Of a DNA stretch of 64,000 nucleotides, positions 44,360 through 53,279 are shown piece after piece (positions within the stretch are counted from its first letter, which is position 1; every line of letters begins with the position of its first letter). This stretch comes from Hymenobacter telluris. Lineage in GTDB: Bacteria; Bacteroidota; Bacteroidia; Cytophagales; Hymenobacteraceae. A program made the position numbers and the translations under genes. The DNA lies in assembly GCF_017313265.1 (NCBI RefSeq), contig NZ_JAFLQZ010000007.1, positions 124,001 to 188,000 of the forward strand, read 5' to 3'. Under the pieces are notes generated by a model that was not told the origin of the DNA, made no database searches, and was given only the letters and a program-made list of their open reading frames with translations.

Positions 44360-45010
44360 ATGCCTGCCTTCCTTAAGCTGCTTTTTTCACTTGCGCTTTT
44401 ATTGATGATGCCGTTGGCTGGGCAGGCAGCGGGGGTGGTGTTTCAGCAAATCAGTGTGGCCGAGTACCAGCGGGAACAAAGAGCCACTCAGCCTAGCAAA
44501 ACCACTATTACATTTCCGGTCTGGAAAAAGGCCAGCCAGCTCACTATTCCAACCACCAAAGGCCCGCTGGTGCTGCAAGACATACTGATTGGTGAAACCG
44601 AGGTGCAGCAGGGGCACTCCGAAGCTGAGCACACGCTTTACACCTACCGGGGGTATCTGGCGCACTTTCACCGGCACCTGGTAGAGGTGGGGTACTACGA
44701 AACCACTCAGTGGTGGCTGATTGCCGAAAATGGCCTCCGGCTCACGTTGTGGGGCAAACCCGTGTACGCCCCCGACCAAAACAGCATAGTGGCTATCTGC
44801 GCGGGCCTCGACTACAGCGGCGGGCAGCCCAACGTGGTGCAACTGCTCCAGATAAAGAACGGCGTGTTACAGAAAGTGTGGGAAATGCGCCCTACCAGTT
44901 GGGAGCCGCGCGAAATATTCTGGGCTTCTCCCACCAGCTTGTATCTGCGGCGCGAATCGTACGGGGGCAGCAGCCCGGTTTCCAGCTACTGGAAGCTGAC
45001 CATCACCTAA
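44360..45010 (+). CDS. exported protein of unknown function
   Basis: 216 residues from ATG 44360 (MPAFLKLLFS). The signal peptide FLKLLFSLALLLMMPLAGQAA has a likely cleavage after GQAA. The mature protein is beta-rich with several WW/YY aromatic pairs (YYETTQWWLIAENGLRLTLWG) and ends SSYWKLTIT. I recognise no family and no catalytic motif. The frame opens earlier at 44246 but the signal peptide defines the start. It is divergent from the RsbQ-like gene and convergent with the VOC gene. Confidence 0.65.
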   Translation: MPAFLKLLFSLALLLMMPLAGQAAGVVFQQISVAEYQREQRATQPSKTTITFPVWKKASQLTIPTTKGPLVLQDILIGETEVQQGHSEAEHTLYTYRGYLAHFHRHLVEVGYYETTQWWLIAENGLRLTLWGKPVYAPDQNSIVAICAGLDYSGGQPNVVQLLQIKNGVLQKVWEMRPTSWEPREIFWASPTSLYLRRESYGGSSPVSSYWKLTIT

Positions 45011-45026
45011 GCTAACTGCCGCGCAA

Positions 45027-45416
45027 TTACCCTTCGTAAAACTCCAGCGGCAGCCCGTCGGGGTCGGCAATGAAGGTGAAGCGCCGGCCGGTAAACTCAT
45101 CTACCCGAATCGGCTCCGAGGCTACGCCGTGCGTGGTTAGCTCGCGTACAGTGGCGTCGAGGTCGGCTACGGCAAAGGCCAAATGGCGCAAACCGGCCGC
45201 TTCGGGGCGGCTGGCGCGGGGCGGTGGTGCCGGAAACGAAAACAGCTCGATGATGTAGTGCCCCTGCAACGCTAAATCCAGCTTCCAAGAGTCACGCTCG
45301 GCCCGGTACGCTTCCCGGATAATTTCCAGGCCGAGTACTTCGGTGTAAAACCGTTTTGATACGGCGTAGTCCCGGCAAATAATGGCAATGTGGTGGACGT
45401 GGAGCAGTGGCAGCAT
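45027..45416 (-). CDS. VOC family protein, YaeR/GloA2-like
   Basis: 129 residues from ATG 45416 (MLPLLHVHHIAIICRDY). A glyoxalase/bleomycin-resistance fold with two beta-alpha-beta-beta-beta modules. Metal ligands by family comparison are His in HHIAIIC, Glu in YIIELFSFP, His in GLRHLAFAV and Glu in PLEFYEG. This HxE/HxE set and the SKRFYTEVLGLEIIRE pattern match the YaeR subgroup, whose physiological substrate is not firmly known. The ORF can be extended 10 residues to 45446. Confidence 0.88.
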   Translation of the reverse strand: MLPLLHVHHIAIICRDYAVSKRFYTEVLGLEIIREAYRAERDSWKLDLALQGHYIIELFSFPAPPPRASRPEAAGLRHLAFAVADLDATVRELTTHGVASEPIRVDEFTGRRFTFIADPDGLPLEFYEG

Positions 45417-45477
45417 GAAGGCGAAGATGCAAAGTTGCAACGACATGGCCGGGCAGTAGCCAAAATCCGCCAGGTAC

Positions 45478-46188
45478 TCAGGCTACCCGTTTGCTGTCAA
45501 TTGTGGCAAGCCAGGTATCGTTTTGGCACACGGGGCACTGGGCCGGGCCGGCTGGCAGTTCCTTCACGTGGCCGCATTGGGCGCAGGCGTGCAAGCCGGC
45601 CGCTTCAGCCCGGTGCGGCGGCTGTATTAAGCCTTCTGGATAGATGGGTAGGCCGGGCCGCACGTCGTCATCTTCAAAAAAGAAAGCACTGAAATTGCCC
45701 GTGGCTTCAATATAAACGCGGCGTACTTGCCCCAAGTGTTCTACCTGCCGCTGCCGCAATTCCCCAAACATTTCTTTCTGAGTTAGATTCTGCTTGTTGA
45801 AATTAACCATGTTGATTTCGCCGTTTTCTACCAGCAGCACGGGCGCACCTTCCAGCCAGTCGCTGAAATGGGGGTACTTCTCGGTAAGGCGGTTGAAAAG
45901 CAGGTACAGCACCGTTACTACCACAAACACCACCACCACGTGCAGAAGGGCTACGTCGTGGTAAAACATGGCGTCGCCGGCGGCCGAGCCCAGGGCCAGA
46001 ATGATGCTCAACTCGAAAATGGACAGCTGCCGCACCCCGCGCCGCCCGGTTACGCGTAGCGCACCCAATACCAGCAAGTAGGTGATAACGCAGCGTAGCA
46101 CCACTTCCAGTAGGAAGAGGGGCGGAGATTCTTCAGAAAAGAAAATACGGTTCCAATCGAAAGGGGTGACAGAGGCGGCAAGCAACAT
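45478..46188 (-). CDS. DUF421 (YetF/YcaP-like) membrane protein with C-terminal zinc ribbon
   Basis: 236 residues from ATG 46188. Three transmembrane helices in the first 100 residues (LFLLEVVLRCVITYLLVLGAL; a GRRGVRQLSIFELSIILALGS loop-helix; LLHVVVVFVVVTVLYLLF), then the DUF421 cytosolic domain with VLLVENGEINMVNFNKQNLT. The final about 45 residues add CAQCGHVKELPAGPAQCPVC, a four-cysteine zinc ribbon, which I do not associate with the usual YetF domain. Function of the family is unclear. The extra ribbon may be a regulatory or structural add-on. Confidence 0.85.
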   Translation of the reverse strand: MLLAASVTPFDWNRIFFSEESPPLFLLEVVLRCVITYLLVLGALRVTGRRGVRQLSIFELSIILALGSAAGDAMFYHDVALLHVVVVFVVVTVLYLLFNRLTEKYPHFSDWLEGAPVLLVENGEINMVNFNKQNLTQKEMFGELRQRQVEHLGQVRRVYIEATGNFSAFFFEDDDVRPGLPIYPEGLIQPPHRAEAAGLHACAQCGHVKELPAGPAQCPVCQNDTWLATIDSKRVA

Positions 46189-46273
46189 GAACGGGGTGGC
46201 TAACAAGTGGTAAGCGCGGAAGCACGTCCGCGCATTAACGCAAGAATACCCTGTTCAGTTAGGCTGCTCCGTG

Positions 46274-46747
46274 CTACAACTCCACCAGCGGCAGCGTCAT
46301 GTGCTGGGTGGTGATGGTGAAGCCCTGCGCCGCCCAAAACTGCGCCGCCGCCGGGTTGGCCACGGCCACTTGCAGTTCCAGATGGTCGGCGCCGCGGGTG
46401 GTTAGCCAGGTTTTGGCCGCGTGAAAAAGGGCCCGGCCTACGCCCCGGCGGCGGTGGGCTTCTTCCACGAAGGTTTCGGCAATGTAGCCGCGGCGGTGCA
46501 GGTGCATGCCCTTGCTGCCAATTTGGTAGGTAGCTACCAGCAGGGCCGCCAGCCCGTCGGGCTTCTCGGCCACAAATATGCGGGTGTACGACTCATAGAG
46601 CCGGTCGCGCAACAGCCGCTTCAGCTCCACCTTGGCCGCCCGATGGAAGCCGAATACTGGATGGTAAGCCTGGTGCATCTCCATCAGCTCGCACCACAGC
46701 CGGTACAGCTCGTCGAGGTCATGAATAGTGGCTTCGCGAATGGTCAT
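46274..46747 (-). CDS. GNAT family N-acetyltransferase
   Basis: 157 residues from ATG 46747 (MTIREATIHDLDELY). The acetyl-CoA site is the segment IAETFVEEAHRRRGVGRALFHAAKTWL (RRRGVGRAL at about 100-108), followed by LELQVAVANPAAAQFWAAQGF, the standard GNAT end. The frame continues upstream to 46864 but without family similarity. Target (small molecule or protein) unknown. Cytoplasmic, monocistronic. Confidence 0.88.
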   Translation of the reverse strand: MTIREATIHDLDELYRLWCELMEMHQAYHPVFGFHRAAKVELKRLLRDRLYESYTRIFVAEKPDGLAALLVATYQIGSKGMHLHRRGYIAETFVEEAHRRRGVGRALFHAAKTWLTTRGADHLELQVAVANPAAAQFWAAQGFTITTQHMTLPLVEL

Positions 46748-46946
46748 ACGGAGGTGAAAAGGCGGCAGCTGGAGGCAGGCAAACAGGTGAAAGTAGAACC
46801 CAAACGCGGGCTTCGCAAATAATGGGTCAGTTGGAAGGCCGAGGTAGCAAGAGGTAGCGGCCACAAAATCAGCTGCTCACAGCACGTCTCTATATGTGCG
46901 CCACAGGCCTGCTGGCCTTGGGGGCAGCCCACAAATCGTACATGAA

Positions 46947-46977
46947 AACGCCAGCACCTGATGCAGGCACTGGCGTT
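46947..46977 (-). terminator. hairpin after the aldo/keto reductase gene
   Basis: AACGCCAG (46947-46954) pairs with 46970-46977, with further pairing inside the loop. A short T run follows on the minus strand. 45 bases past the aldo/keto reductase stop. Confidence 0.55.
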
Positions 46978-47022
46978 GAAACACGGGTGTGCGCTAGGGC
47001 TTAGTGGCCTAAACCACCGTTG

Positions 47023-47976
47023 TTAGGCACTGGCTTCGCCAAGCTCCCGCAAATCGTCGGGGCTGAGCTGGAGCTCGGTGGCGCGCAGCAGCTCGGTTAT
47101 CTGCTCGGGAGTGGTGCTGCTGGCAATGGGCGCTGTTAGGCCGGGCTGGGCCATAATCCAGGCCAGCGCTACCTGGGCGGGTGTGGCTTGCGCGTGCCGG
47201 GCTACCACGGCATCAAGCGCCGCCAGAATCCGGCGGCCCCGGTCGTTGAGGTATTTCGGACCGATGCTGCTGCCCCGGATGCTTTTGCTGAGGTCGGCCT
47301 CGGTGCGGTACTTGCCGGTCAGGAACCCCGAGGCCAGCCCGAAGTAGGGAATAACGCCTACCTGCCGCTCCCGCGTGAGAGGCAGCACTTCCTGTTCCAG
47401 CCCCGCCCGCTCATACAGGTTGTACTCCGGCTGCAACGACTCGTAGCGGGGCAGGCCGTGCTGCTCACTGGCATCCAGCGCCTCGCGTAGGCGGCTGGCC
47501 GAGTAGTTGGAGGCCCCAATGGCCCGGATTTTACCTTCCCGAATCAGGTCGGCGTAGGCTTCCAGCGGCTCGGTTACGGGCAGGCTCTCATCGTCTTTGT
47601 GCGACTGGTACAGGTCGATGTAGTCGGTTTGTAGGCGGCGCAGGCTGTTTTCTACCTGTTGCTTGATGTACTTTTTAGCGAGGCCTTGGCTGCCGTCGCC
47701 CATTTGCATGCCCACTTTGGTTAAAATCAGTACGTCGTTGCGGCGGTTGCGCTGTTTCAGCCACTTGCCCAGCACCGCCTCCGATTCGCCGCCCTGGTGG
47801 CCCGGCACCCACGCCGAGTACACGTTGGCCGTGTCGATGGCATTGCCGCCGCCCGCCACAAAAGCGTCTAGTACTTTAAATGATGCTGCCTCGTCGGCCG
47901 TCCAGCCAAAAACGTTGCCACCCAGCACGAGCGGCGCAATACGCAGGCCTGAGCGGCCTAGTTCGCGGTGTTGCAT
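47023..47976 (-). CDS. aldo/keto reductase
   Basis: 317 residues from ATG 47976 (MQHRELGRSGLRIAP). A (beta/alpha)8 NADPH-dependent reductase. The catalytic tetrad is readable: Asp in NAIDTANVYSAW with its Tyr, Lys in LILTKVGMQ, and His in LYQSHKDDES. The NADPH-binding tail SSTTPEQI is at about 288-295. The family oxidises/reduces sugar or aldehyde substrates; this member resembles the YajO/Tas group. The frame runs on to 48129 but the start is fixed by similarity. Same strand as neighbours, probably monocistronic. Confidence 0.92.
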   Translation of the reverse strand: MQHRELGRSGLRIAPLVLGGNVFGWTADEAASFKVLDAFVAGGGNAIDTANVYSAWVPGHQGGESEAVLGKWLKQRNRRNDVLILTKVGMQMGDGSQGLAKKYIKQQVENSLRRLQTDYIDLYQSHKDDESLPVTEPLEAYADLIREGKIRAIGASNYSASRLREALDASEQHGLPRYESLQPEYNLYERAGLEQEVLPLTRERQVGVIPYFGLASGFLTGKYRTEADLSKSIRGSSIGPKYLNDRGRRILAALDAVVARHAQATPAQVALAWIMAQPGLTAPIASSTTPEQITELLRATELQLSPDDLRELGEASA

Positions 47977-48186
47977 ACAGATTACATAGAATGAAGAAAG
48001 GCACCTCACACTGAGCTGCCAGAACACGCTATCAAACTGAAAATTGGCGGTTGGGTTATCGAAAACCCCTAAAAACAGGCAACCCCGGCAGCAGATGGCA
48101 CCGGGTGGGCTATCTGCTACCGGGGCCATAGCCCAGAAAGACGAAACGGAATGTTTTGGTGGAAAAGCAGCGGAGGAGTACTGGGG

Positions 48187-48471
48187 TTAGGCGTTGCGGT
48201 TGGCCTGCCGGACAACAACGCTTTGCTCTAGTGGCAACGCCAGCTTGTCGAGGTAAGGGGTCAGGCAACGCTGGTTGGTGAACGTGCGAAAGAAGTCTAG
48301 CTCAGGGCAATGCTGATCCAGCCACATTTCGCAGTAAAAACTGTGTAGATAGTACAAATTAACGCAGTAGGTACCCTCCTGGCGGCTGGCAAGGTAGGTT
48401 CCCTGGCCAAATACATAGCCTCCTTGCTCCTCGGCAGGAAGCGTGATAAATTCAGTATGGGTTAAGCTCAT
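48187..48471 (-). CDS. small hypothetical protein
   Basis: 94 residues, ATG 48471 (MSLTHTEFITLP). No family recognised. Rich in aromatic residues (YCVNLYYLHSFYCEMWLDQHCPELDFF, four Cys in total), no signal peptide, predicted mixed fold. Its upstream region (48472-48757) is AT-rich with several short palindromes, compatible with a regulated promoter, but no exact -7 match was noticed. Confidence 0.55.
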   Translation of the reverse strand: MSLTHTEFITLPAEEQGGYVFGQGTYLASRQEGTYCVNLYYLHSFYCEMWLDQHCPELDFFRTFTNQRCLTPYLDKLALPLEQSVVVRQANRNA

Positions 48472-48759
48472 AGTACACGGAATTTAAAGTATACCGACAC
48501 CATATCGGCACTGTCCATATTGCGTGGTATTTCAACTGATGAAAAAGTTGAAACGCCTCTGTAGGTCTATCAATATGGAGTTTTAAACTACGAACAAATA
48601 TTAATAGTATTATTCTTAACTCCTATGAATCTTGAAATGATATTGATTTTCACGTAATGTTTCCCAAAATGAAACGTTTTAAGTAGCCCGATAAAACCAT
48701 TCTTTCTTTAATTCAATTATGTATCAACATTCAGTGTCTTTACATAATAGCTGGCGTAG

Positions 48760-50106
48760 CTACATCCGCTCAAGTACTCGCCAGCCGTGCGCTCCTACCG
48801 ACAAAGAGGTAGGCGCCTGTAATTCCAGCTGCTCGCCGCTGAATACGTCCCGCCAGAGACCATTGGTGGTTTCTGTTAGGGCAAGCTGCTGAACAGCAGG
48901 GGTACTATTGATGGCCGTGAGTACGGCGGCTTCTTCGTGGCGGCGCACAAATGCGTACAGTTCCGGAGAAGTGTGCAGGCGCTCAAAACGGCTTTCTAGC
49001 ACGCCATTGTGCAAAGCAGGGTGGCGCTTGTTGAGTTGCAGCAGCTTGGTGTAGAACTCCTGCAACGGGTAGTCCTGCCAGTCAATTGGGTCCCGGTCGA
49101 AAAAGGCGAGGCGCTTTTTCAGGGCCGCTTCCTGGCCACTATATACCAGCGGCATACCCGGCAGCAGGGCGCACAGCACCGCAAAAGGCAGGGCGTTCGG
49201 GCCGAGGCGCTCATACTCGGTGCCGTCCCAGCTGTTTACGTCGTGGTTGCTGGTGAAGTGCATTAGGTACACGCTGGGTGGGTATTTGGCACGTTCGGCG
49301 GCCAGATACACGTCGATGTCGCTCAACTCCTGCTTCTCCTCGGCAATGTGGTCGAGAAGGTAGTGCAGGCGCAGCCCAAACGTCATGTCGAAGGCCCGTT
49401 CGAGCAGGCGGGTGTTGCCATCAAATTCCTCCCAAGTCAGGCCCCCCGAAGGGTACAGCTCGTCCCATTCGGCCAGCATGAATACCGGCTTCACCTGGTC
49501 GAGTTCCTGGCGAGCGGCATCCCAAAAGTCGGTGGGTACCAGGCCAGCCACGTCGCAGCGGTACCCATCAATGTCCGCTGCGCGCACCCAGTAGAGGAGG
49601 GCATCGGTCATGTAGCGGCGCAAGGCGGGCTGGTTGTAGTCGAGGTCAATAACATCGTGCCAGTCGGGTACGGGCGGCACAAAGTTGCCGGCCGCGTCGC
49701 GGGTGTACCACTCGGGGTGTTCGGTCACGAGCGGGTTGTCCCAACTGGTGTGGTTGGCCACCCAATCGAGCAGCACATAAAGGCCCAGCGCGTGAGCGGC
49801 CTGCACAAGGTGGCGCAGGTCGTCGAGGGTGCCAAACTCGGGGTTCACGCCGTAATAATCCTGCACCGCGTACTGGCTGCCGAGCGTGCCCTTGCGGTGC
49901 ACGGCCCCAATCGGGTGAATGGGCATCAGCCAGATAATGCCCACGCCCATGTCGGCTAGCCGGGGCAGATGCGCCTCGAAGGCCCGGAATGTGCCTTCCG
50001 GCGTGAACTGGCGCACATTTACCTCGTAGATGCTGGCGTGCGCCGCCCAGGCGGGGTGCTGCACTTGGAACAGATGCGAATCGGGATGCAAAGAAGAGTC
50101 GGGCAC
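48760..50106 (-). CDS. alpha-amylase family glycoside hydrolase (GH13), cytosolic paralogue
   Basis: 448 residues if the GTG at 50106 is used (a TTG at 50091 is an alternative; no ATG fits). The catalytic (beta/alpha)8 barrel has LLDWVANHTSWD (region I), DGYRCDVAGLVP with the nucleophile Asp (region II), FMLAEWDEL with the acid/base Glu (region III) and FTSNHDVNSWDG (region IV). It lacks any signal peptide, unlike its close paralogue at 50834-52279, so it would act on internal malto-oligosaccharides or glycogen. Upstream residues of the frame overlap the DinB gene and look non-coding. Confidence 0.87.
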   Translation of the reverse strand: MPDSSLHPDSHLFQVQHPAWAAHASIYEVNVRQFTPEGTFRAFEAHLPRLADMGVGIIWLMPIHPIGAVHRKGTLGSQYAVQDYYGVNPEFGTLDDLRHLVQAAHALGLYVLLDWVANHTSWDNPLVTEHPEWYTRDAAGNFVPPVPDWHDVIDLDYNQPALRRYMTDALLYWVRAADIDGYRCDVAGLVPTDFWDAARQELDQVKPVFMLAEWDELYPSGGLTWEEFDGNTRLLERAFDMTFGLRLHYLLDHIAEEKQELSDIDVYLAAERAKYPPSVYLMHFTSNHDVNSWDGTEYERLGPNALPFAVLCALLPGMPLVYSGQEAALKKRLAFFDRDPIDWQDYPLQEFYTKLLQLNKRHPALHNGVLESRFERLHTSPELYAFVRRHEEAAVLTAINSTPAVQQLALTETTNGLWRDVFSGEQLELQAPTSLSVGAHGWRVLERM

Positions 50107-50183
50107 TGAACAGAGAATTTTGGGAGTTGACAAAGCAGCTCTGCTTACGTGGAAAAGCCACTTGGTGGCTGCGTTACCGCTGG

Positions 50184-50642
50184 TCAGAACCGGATAACAT
50201 CGGTGTCGGTAGGCGTGTACCCAAGCTGCCGACTCATCCTTAAGAGCTGGCCTTTGTGATGAAACTCGTGCGTGATGACGTGGGTGAACAAGGCCAGCGG
50301 CGTGAGGGCCAGGGGCGCAGCCCGGCCAGGAACCGCTACCGTCTGAGGTGTTTGCCAATCCCGCTCAGCAAGCGTAGTATATGCAACCACCAGCTCATCG
50401 ATTTCCTGGAAAAGCTGTTGCACGGCCGCCACATCGGGCACTTGGGCGGGGGCGTAGTAGGAGTGGGGCTGGCCGTGCGCCGCAATACCGAGCCAGTGGC
50501 GGTATGTATTGGCCACGTGCACCACCAGGTCGCGCATGCTACTATTATTGAAAGCCGCAACCGGGGCCGTGAAGTCAGCAAGCAGGAGCAAGCGTAGCGC
50601 AGTAAGCAAGTAGGGCGCTACGGCTGCTTTGCACGAGGGCAT
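50184..50642 (-). CDS. DinB family protein
   Basis: 152 residues from ATG 50642 (MPSCKAAV). A DinB four-helix bundle: SSMRDLVVHVANTYRHWLG with the first His ligand (about 42), and THVITHEFHHKGQLLRMSRQLGY (about 121-143) with the HxxxH pair typical of metal-binding DinB/YfiT-like proteins, including bacillithiol- or glutathione-S-transferase-like members. Substrate unknown. It lies between two GH13 paralogues, transcribed in the same direction; there is no obvious functional link. Confidence 0.88.
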   Translation of the reverse strand: MPSCKAAVAPYLLTALRLLLLADFTAPVAAFNNSSMRDLVVHVANTYRHWLGIAAHGQPHSYYAPAQVPDVAAVQQLFQEIDELVVAYTTLAERDWQTPQTVAVPGRAAPLALTPLALFTHVITHEFHHKGQLLRMSRQLGYTPTDTDVIRF

Positions 50643-50833
50643 ATTGCGCGGCAAGCAGGTCAGTCATCAGCAGAAGGAGGGAAGAAGGTTACACACACAA
50701 AGAATGTCGGGCCTGGTCTGGCGGCCACTTGCCGTAGTATCTGTCCTTCTGACTACCGCCGGCCGTGAAAACAAAGCGGGAGAAATGCTGCGGCAAGCTC
50801 AAAATGGCAGTCTACCAAGTCTCGAACGGGTAT

Positions 50834-52279
50834 TTAGTCCTGCTCCGGCACCAACTCATACACCCGGTAACTGTGCGGGGTAAGCAGCATTTTCGAGGTT
50901 TCGCCCAGCCGCAGAATCTGGCCGGTGAACAGTTCCCGGAACGTACCCGATTCTAGGCCGCGCATCATCAGCTCGTGCGGCTTGTCGCCCATGTTTACGG
51001 CTACCAGCACGGCGGCTTCGTCTTTTTGGCGCCGAAAGGCATACACATCGGGGCTGGTACTGACGGGCAACGCTTCAAATTCACTGCACGAGTCGCCGTT
51101 GCGCAGGGCGGGGTGGCTTTTTTTGAGTTGCAGCAGCTTGGTGTAGAACTCCTGGAGTGGGTAGTCGTTCCAGGGAATGGTGTCTTTATCGAAGAAGCGG
51201 AGGCGCTTTTTCAGGGCCGCTTCCTGTCCACTATACACCATCGGGATGCCCGGTAGCAGGGCCGTCAGCACGGCTTGGGGCAGGGCGTCTTTGCCGAGGC
51301 GCTCATACTCGGTACCGTCCCAGCTGTTGATGTCGTGGCTGCTGGTGAAATACATCAGGTACGAAGTGGCCGGGTACTTGGCGCGCTCCACCTCCAAATA
51401 CCGGTTGATGGCCGCCGTGGGTTGCTGGCCGCGGCTGATGCTGTCGAGCAAATAGCGCAGGCGCAGGCCATAGGTGGCATCAAAGGCTTTTTCAAGCAAG
51501 CCGGTGTTGGGGTCAAATTCGCCTTTTTTCAGAAACGGTGGGTCGTGCAGCTCGTCCCATTCGGCCAGCATAAATACTGGCTTCACCTTTTCCAGCTCCG
51601 GGCGCGTGCTGTTCCAGAAGTCGGTGGGCACTAGGCCGGCCACATCGCACCGAAACCCGTCGAAGCCCGCCTCGCGCAGCCAGAACGTCATGCTCTCGGT
51701 CATGTAGCGGCGCAGCTCGGGCTTGCTGTAATCCAAGTCAATAACATCCTGCCAATCAGACACCGGAGGCACAAACTGGCCCTGCTTGCCTTTCGTGAAC
51801 CAGTTGGGGTGTTGCTGCACCAGTTGGCTGTCCCAGGAGGTATGGTTGGCCACCCAATCGAGAATAACGTGCATGCCGCGCTGGTGGGCCGCATCCACCA
51901 AGTGGCGCAGGTCGGCCATTGTCCCGAACTCCGGGTTTACGGCCCGGTAATCCTGGATGGAATACTGGCTGCCGAGCGTGCCTTTGCGCTTGCGCTGCCC
52001 AATAGGCTGCACCGGCATCAACCACAAAATGCCCACCCCCATCTGCTGCAAACGGGGCAAGTGCGCTTCAAACGCCCGAAACGTGCCCTCCGGCGTGTAT
52101 TGCCGGATATTTACCTCGTAGATGCTGGCGTTGGCGGCCCAGGCCGGGTGCCGAATGGTGAAGGCCGCTGGGGCCGCCGGCCCGCACGTTTCCTGAGCGT
52201 CGGCCGTGGTGGAGTGGGGTTGGTTGCAAGCGGTTAGCAGGGCCAGCAGGCCGCTCAGCAAAAGGCAGGATTTCAGCAT
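50834..52279 (-). CDS. secreted alpha-amylase lipoprotein (GH13)
   Basis: 481 residues with lipoprotein signal peptide LLSGLLALLTAC (Cys at 18). Then a GH13 barrel beginning HPAWAANASIYEVNIRQYTPEG, with ILDWVANHTSWD, DGFRCDVAGLVP (nucleophile), FMLAEWDEL (acid/base) and FTSSHDINSWDG, and a C-terminal beta domain from about 400. It would degrade starch or maltodextrin at the cell surface or in the periplasm. The protein is highly similar along its whole length to the cytosolic paralogue at 48760-50106. No SusC/SusD genes are in the window. Confidence 0.92.
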   Translation of the reverse strand: MLKSCLLLSGLLALLTACNQPHSTTADAQETCGPAAPAAFTIRHPAWAANASIYEVNIRQYTPEGTFRAFEAHLPRLQQMGVGILWLMPVQPIGQRKRKGTLGSQYSIQDYRAVNPEFGTMADLRHLVDAAHQRGMHVILDWVANHTSWDSQLVQQHPNWFTKGKQGQFVPPVSDWQDVIDLDYSKPELRRYMTESMTFWLREAGFDGFRCDVAGLVPTDFWNSTRPELEKVKPVFMLAEWDELHDPPFLKKGEFDPNTGLLEKAFDATYGLRLRYLLDSISRGQQPTAAINRYLEVERAKYPATSYLMYFTSSHDINSWDGTEYERLGKDALPQAVLTALLPGIPMVYSGQEAALKKRLRFFDKDTIPWNDYPLQEFYTKLLQLKKSHPALRNGDSCSEFEALPVSTSPDVYAFRRQKDEAAVLVAVNMGDKPHELMMRGLESGTFRELFTGQILRLGETSKMLLTPHSYRVYELVPEQD

Positions 52280-52467
52280 GAGGAAATATAAGGTTTTTCA
52301 GGGCTGCTATGTGGTGGGGCGCACTCACAGCGTGGTGATTTCGCCTGGTAGATGGCGGTTGGGGCTGCTACGGGCCGATACCTGGCGCATTTAGCGCCTG
52401 AGCAACCGCCCGTAGCACTACACAAGGTTTCCTGAAACCCTCCGGGGTATGATGTAAGCCACAGGCA

Positions 52468-52496
52468 CAAAAAAGCCTGCCCTATACTGGCAGGCT
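52468..52496 (-). terminator. terminator of the DUF983 gene
   Basis: AGCCTGCC at 52474-52481 pairs with 52489-52496 across a 7-base loop. On the minus strand six T residues follow. 64 bases after the DUF983 stop. Confidence 0.75.
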
Positions 52497-52559
52497 CTCC
52501 TGAAATACTATAATAACAAGCTTACTACGTGTAGTTTACGGCCAGACTAGCGGCGGATA

Positions 52560-52958
52560 CTACGAACGAACAATATGGGCGCGGCTGGGGTCGTAGTGCA
52601 CGCCACCAAACCAGTACAGCATCAGGGTGCGGGAATAGCGCAAGCTAAGCGGCGTAAGCAGGATAGACACTACCGCTACGCTCACAATGTACACCCAGGT
52701 GGCCGGGTCGTGGAGCAGGAAATACACCGCAAAACCCACCCCCAGCATGATACCCGTGGAAAAAGCGAAGCTGATGTACATGGCCCCCCAGTAGAAGCCC
52801 GGCTCGGGCTCGTAGGCTTGGCCACACACCGGGCAGGCGGCCGGCATATCGGCAAACTTGGTGATATTGAGTGCCGAGTGCGTGAACAAGGGCCCCTCGT
52901 GGCAGCGCGGGCAGCGCTGGGCCAGAGCGGCTAGCACAGATGAATCTATCTTTGACAT
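52560..52958 (-). CDS. DUF983 family membrane protein
   Basis: 132 residues. An N-terminal zinc-ribbon-like part with CPRC (about 16-19) and CPVC (about 42-45), then GFYWGAMYISFAFSTGIML and a second hydrophobic helix pair (WVYIVSVAVVSILLTPLSLRY), ending with YWFGGVHYDP. The family is widespread in Bacteroidota and Alphaproteobacteria and has no settled function. Start ATG 52958, supported by a -7 element 27 bases upstream and a terminator downstream; monocistronic. Confidence 0.9.
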   Translation of the reverse strand: MSKIDSSVLAALAQRCPRCHEGPLFTHSALNITKFADMPAACPVCGQAYEPEPGFYWGAMYISFAFSTGIMLGVGFAVYFLLHDPATWVYIVSVAVVSILLTPLSLRYSRTLMLYWFGGVHYDPSRAHIVRS

Positions 52959-53279
52959 GGTAGTTACCAGCTGAAAATCTTAGTGCAAAGCTATTGTACG
53001 GCAGCCAGCCCGGTAAGTGCCATTTGCGGGTTTATACAGGACAAATCAATTGCAATTGTAGGGCGAGCCAAGTAACGTCTTGGTCGTGTTTTCGTGAGCT
53101 AAGCAGCCGGCCCCATGGTTCGGACGTTGGACGGGTCGTCGTTAGCTCATGGCACGGATAGCCAGCACACAACGACCGGCCCGAGGGCCTGAAAAAGCCA
53201 CCGGACCGGAGCAGGCGTTGTAGGGTGTATCGTTCACGAAACCATTGTAGCACAACGCCAACACGGCTGGCTTGCCTCG
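52959..53279. other. 321-base intergenic region
   Basis: Contains the DUF983 promoter at 52986-52993. The remaining about 280 bases after the AraC gene show no plausible ORF, no exact -7 match and only weak inverted repeats; nothing further supported. Confidence 0.4.
52986..52993 (-). promoter_or_regulatory. -7 promoter element of the DUF983 gene
   Basis: On the minus strand TAGCTTTG matches TAnnTTTG, 27 bases before ATG 52958. Confidence 0.5.

Noticed and set aside
50107..50358. Upstream extension of the cytosolic GH13 frame
   Set aside because: Overlaps the DinB gene in another frame and reads as non-coding sequence without a signal peptide.
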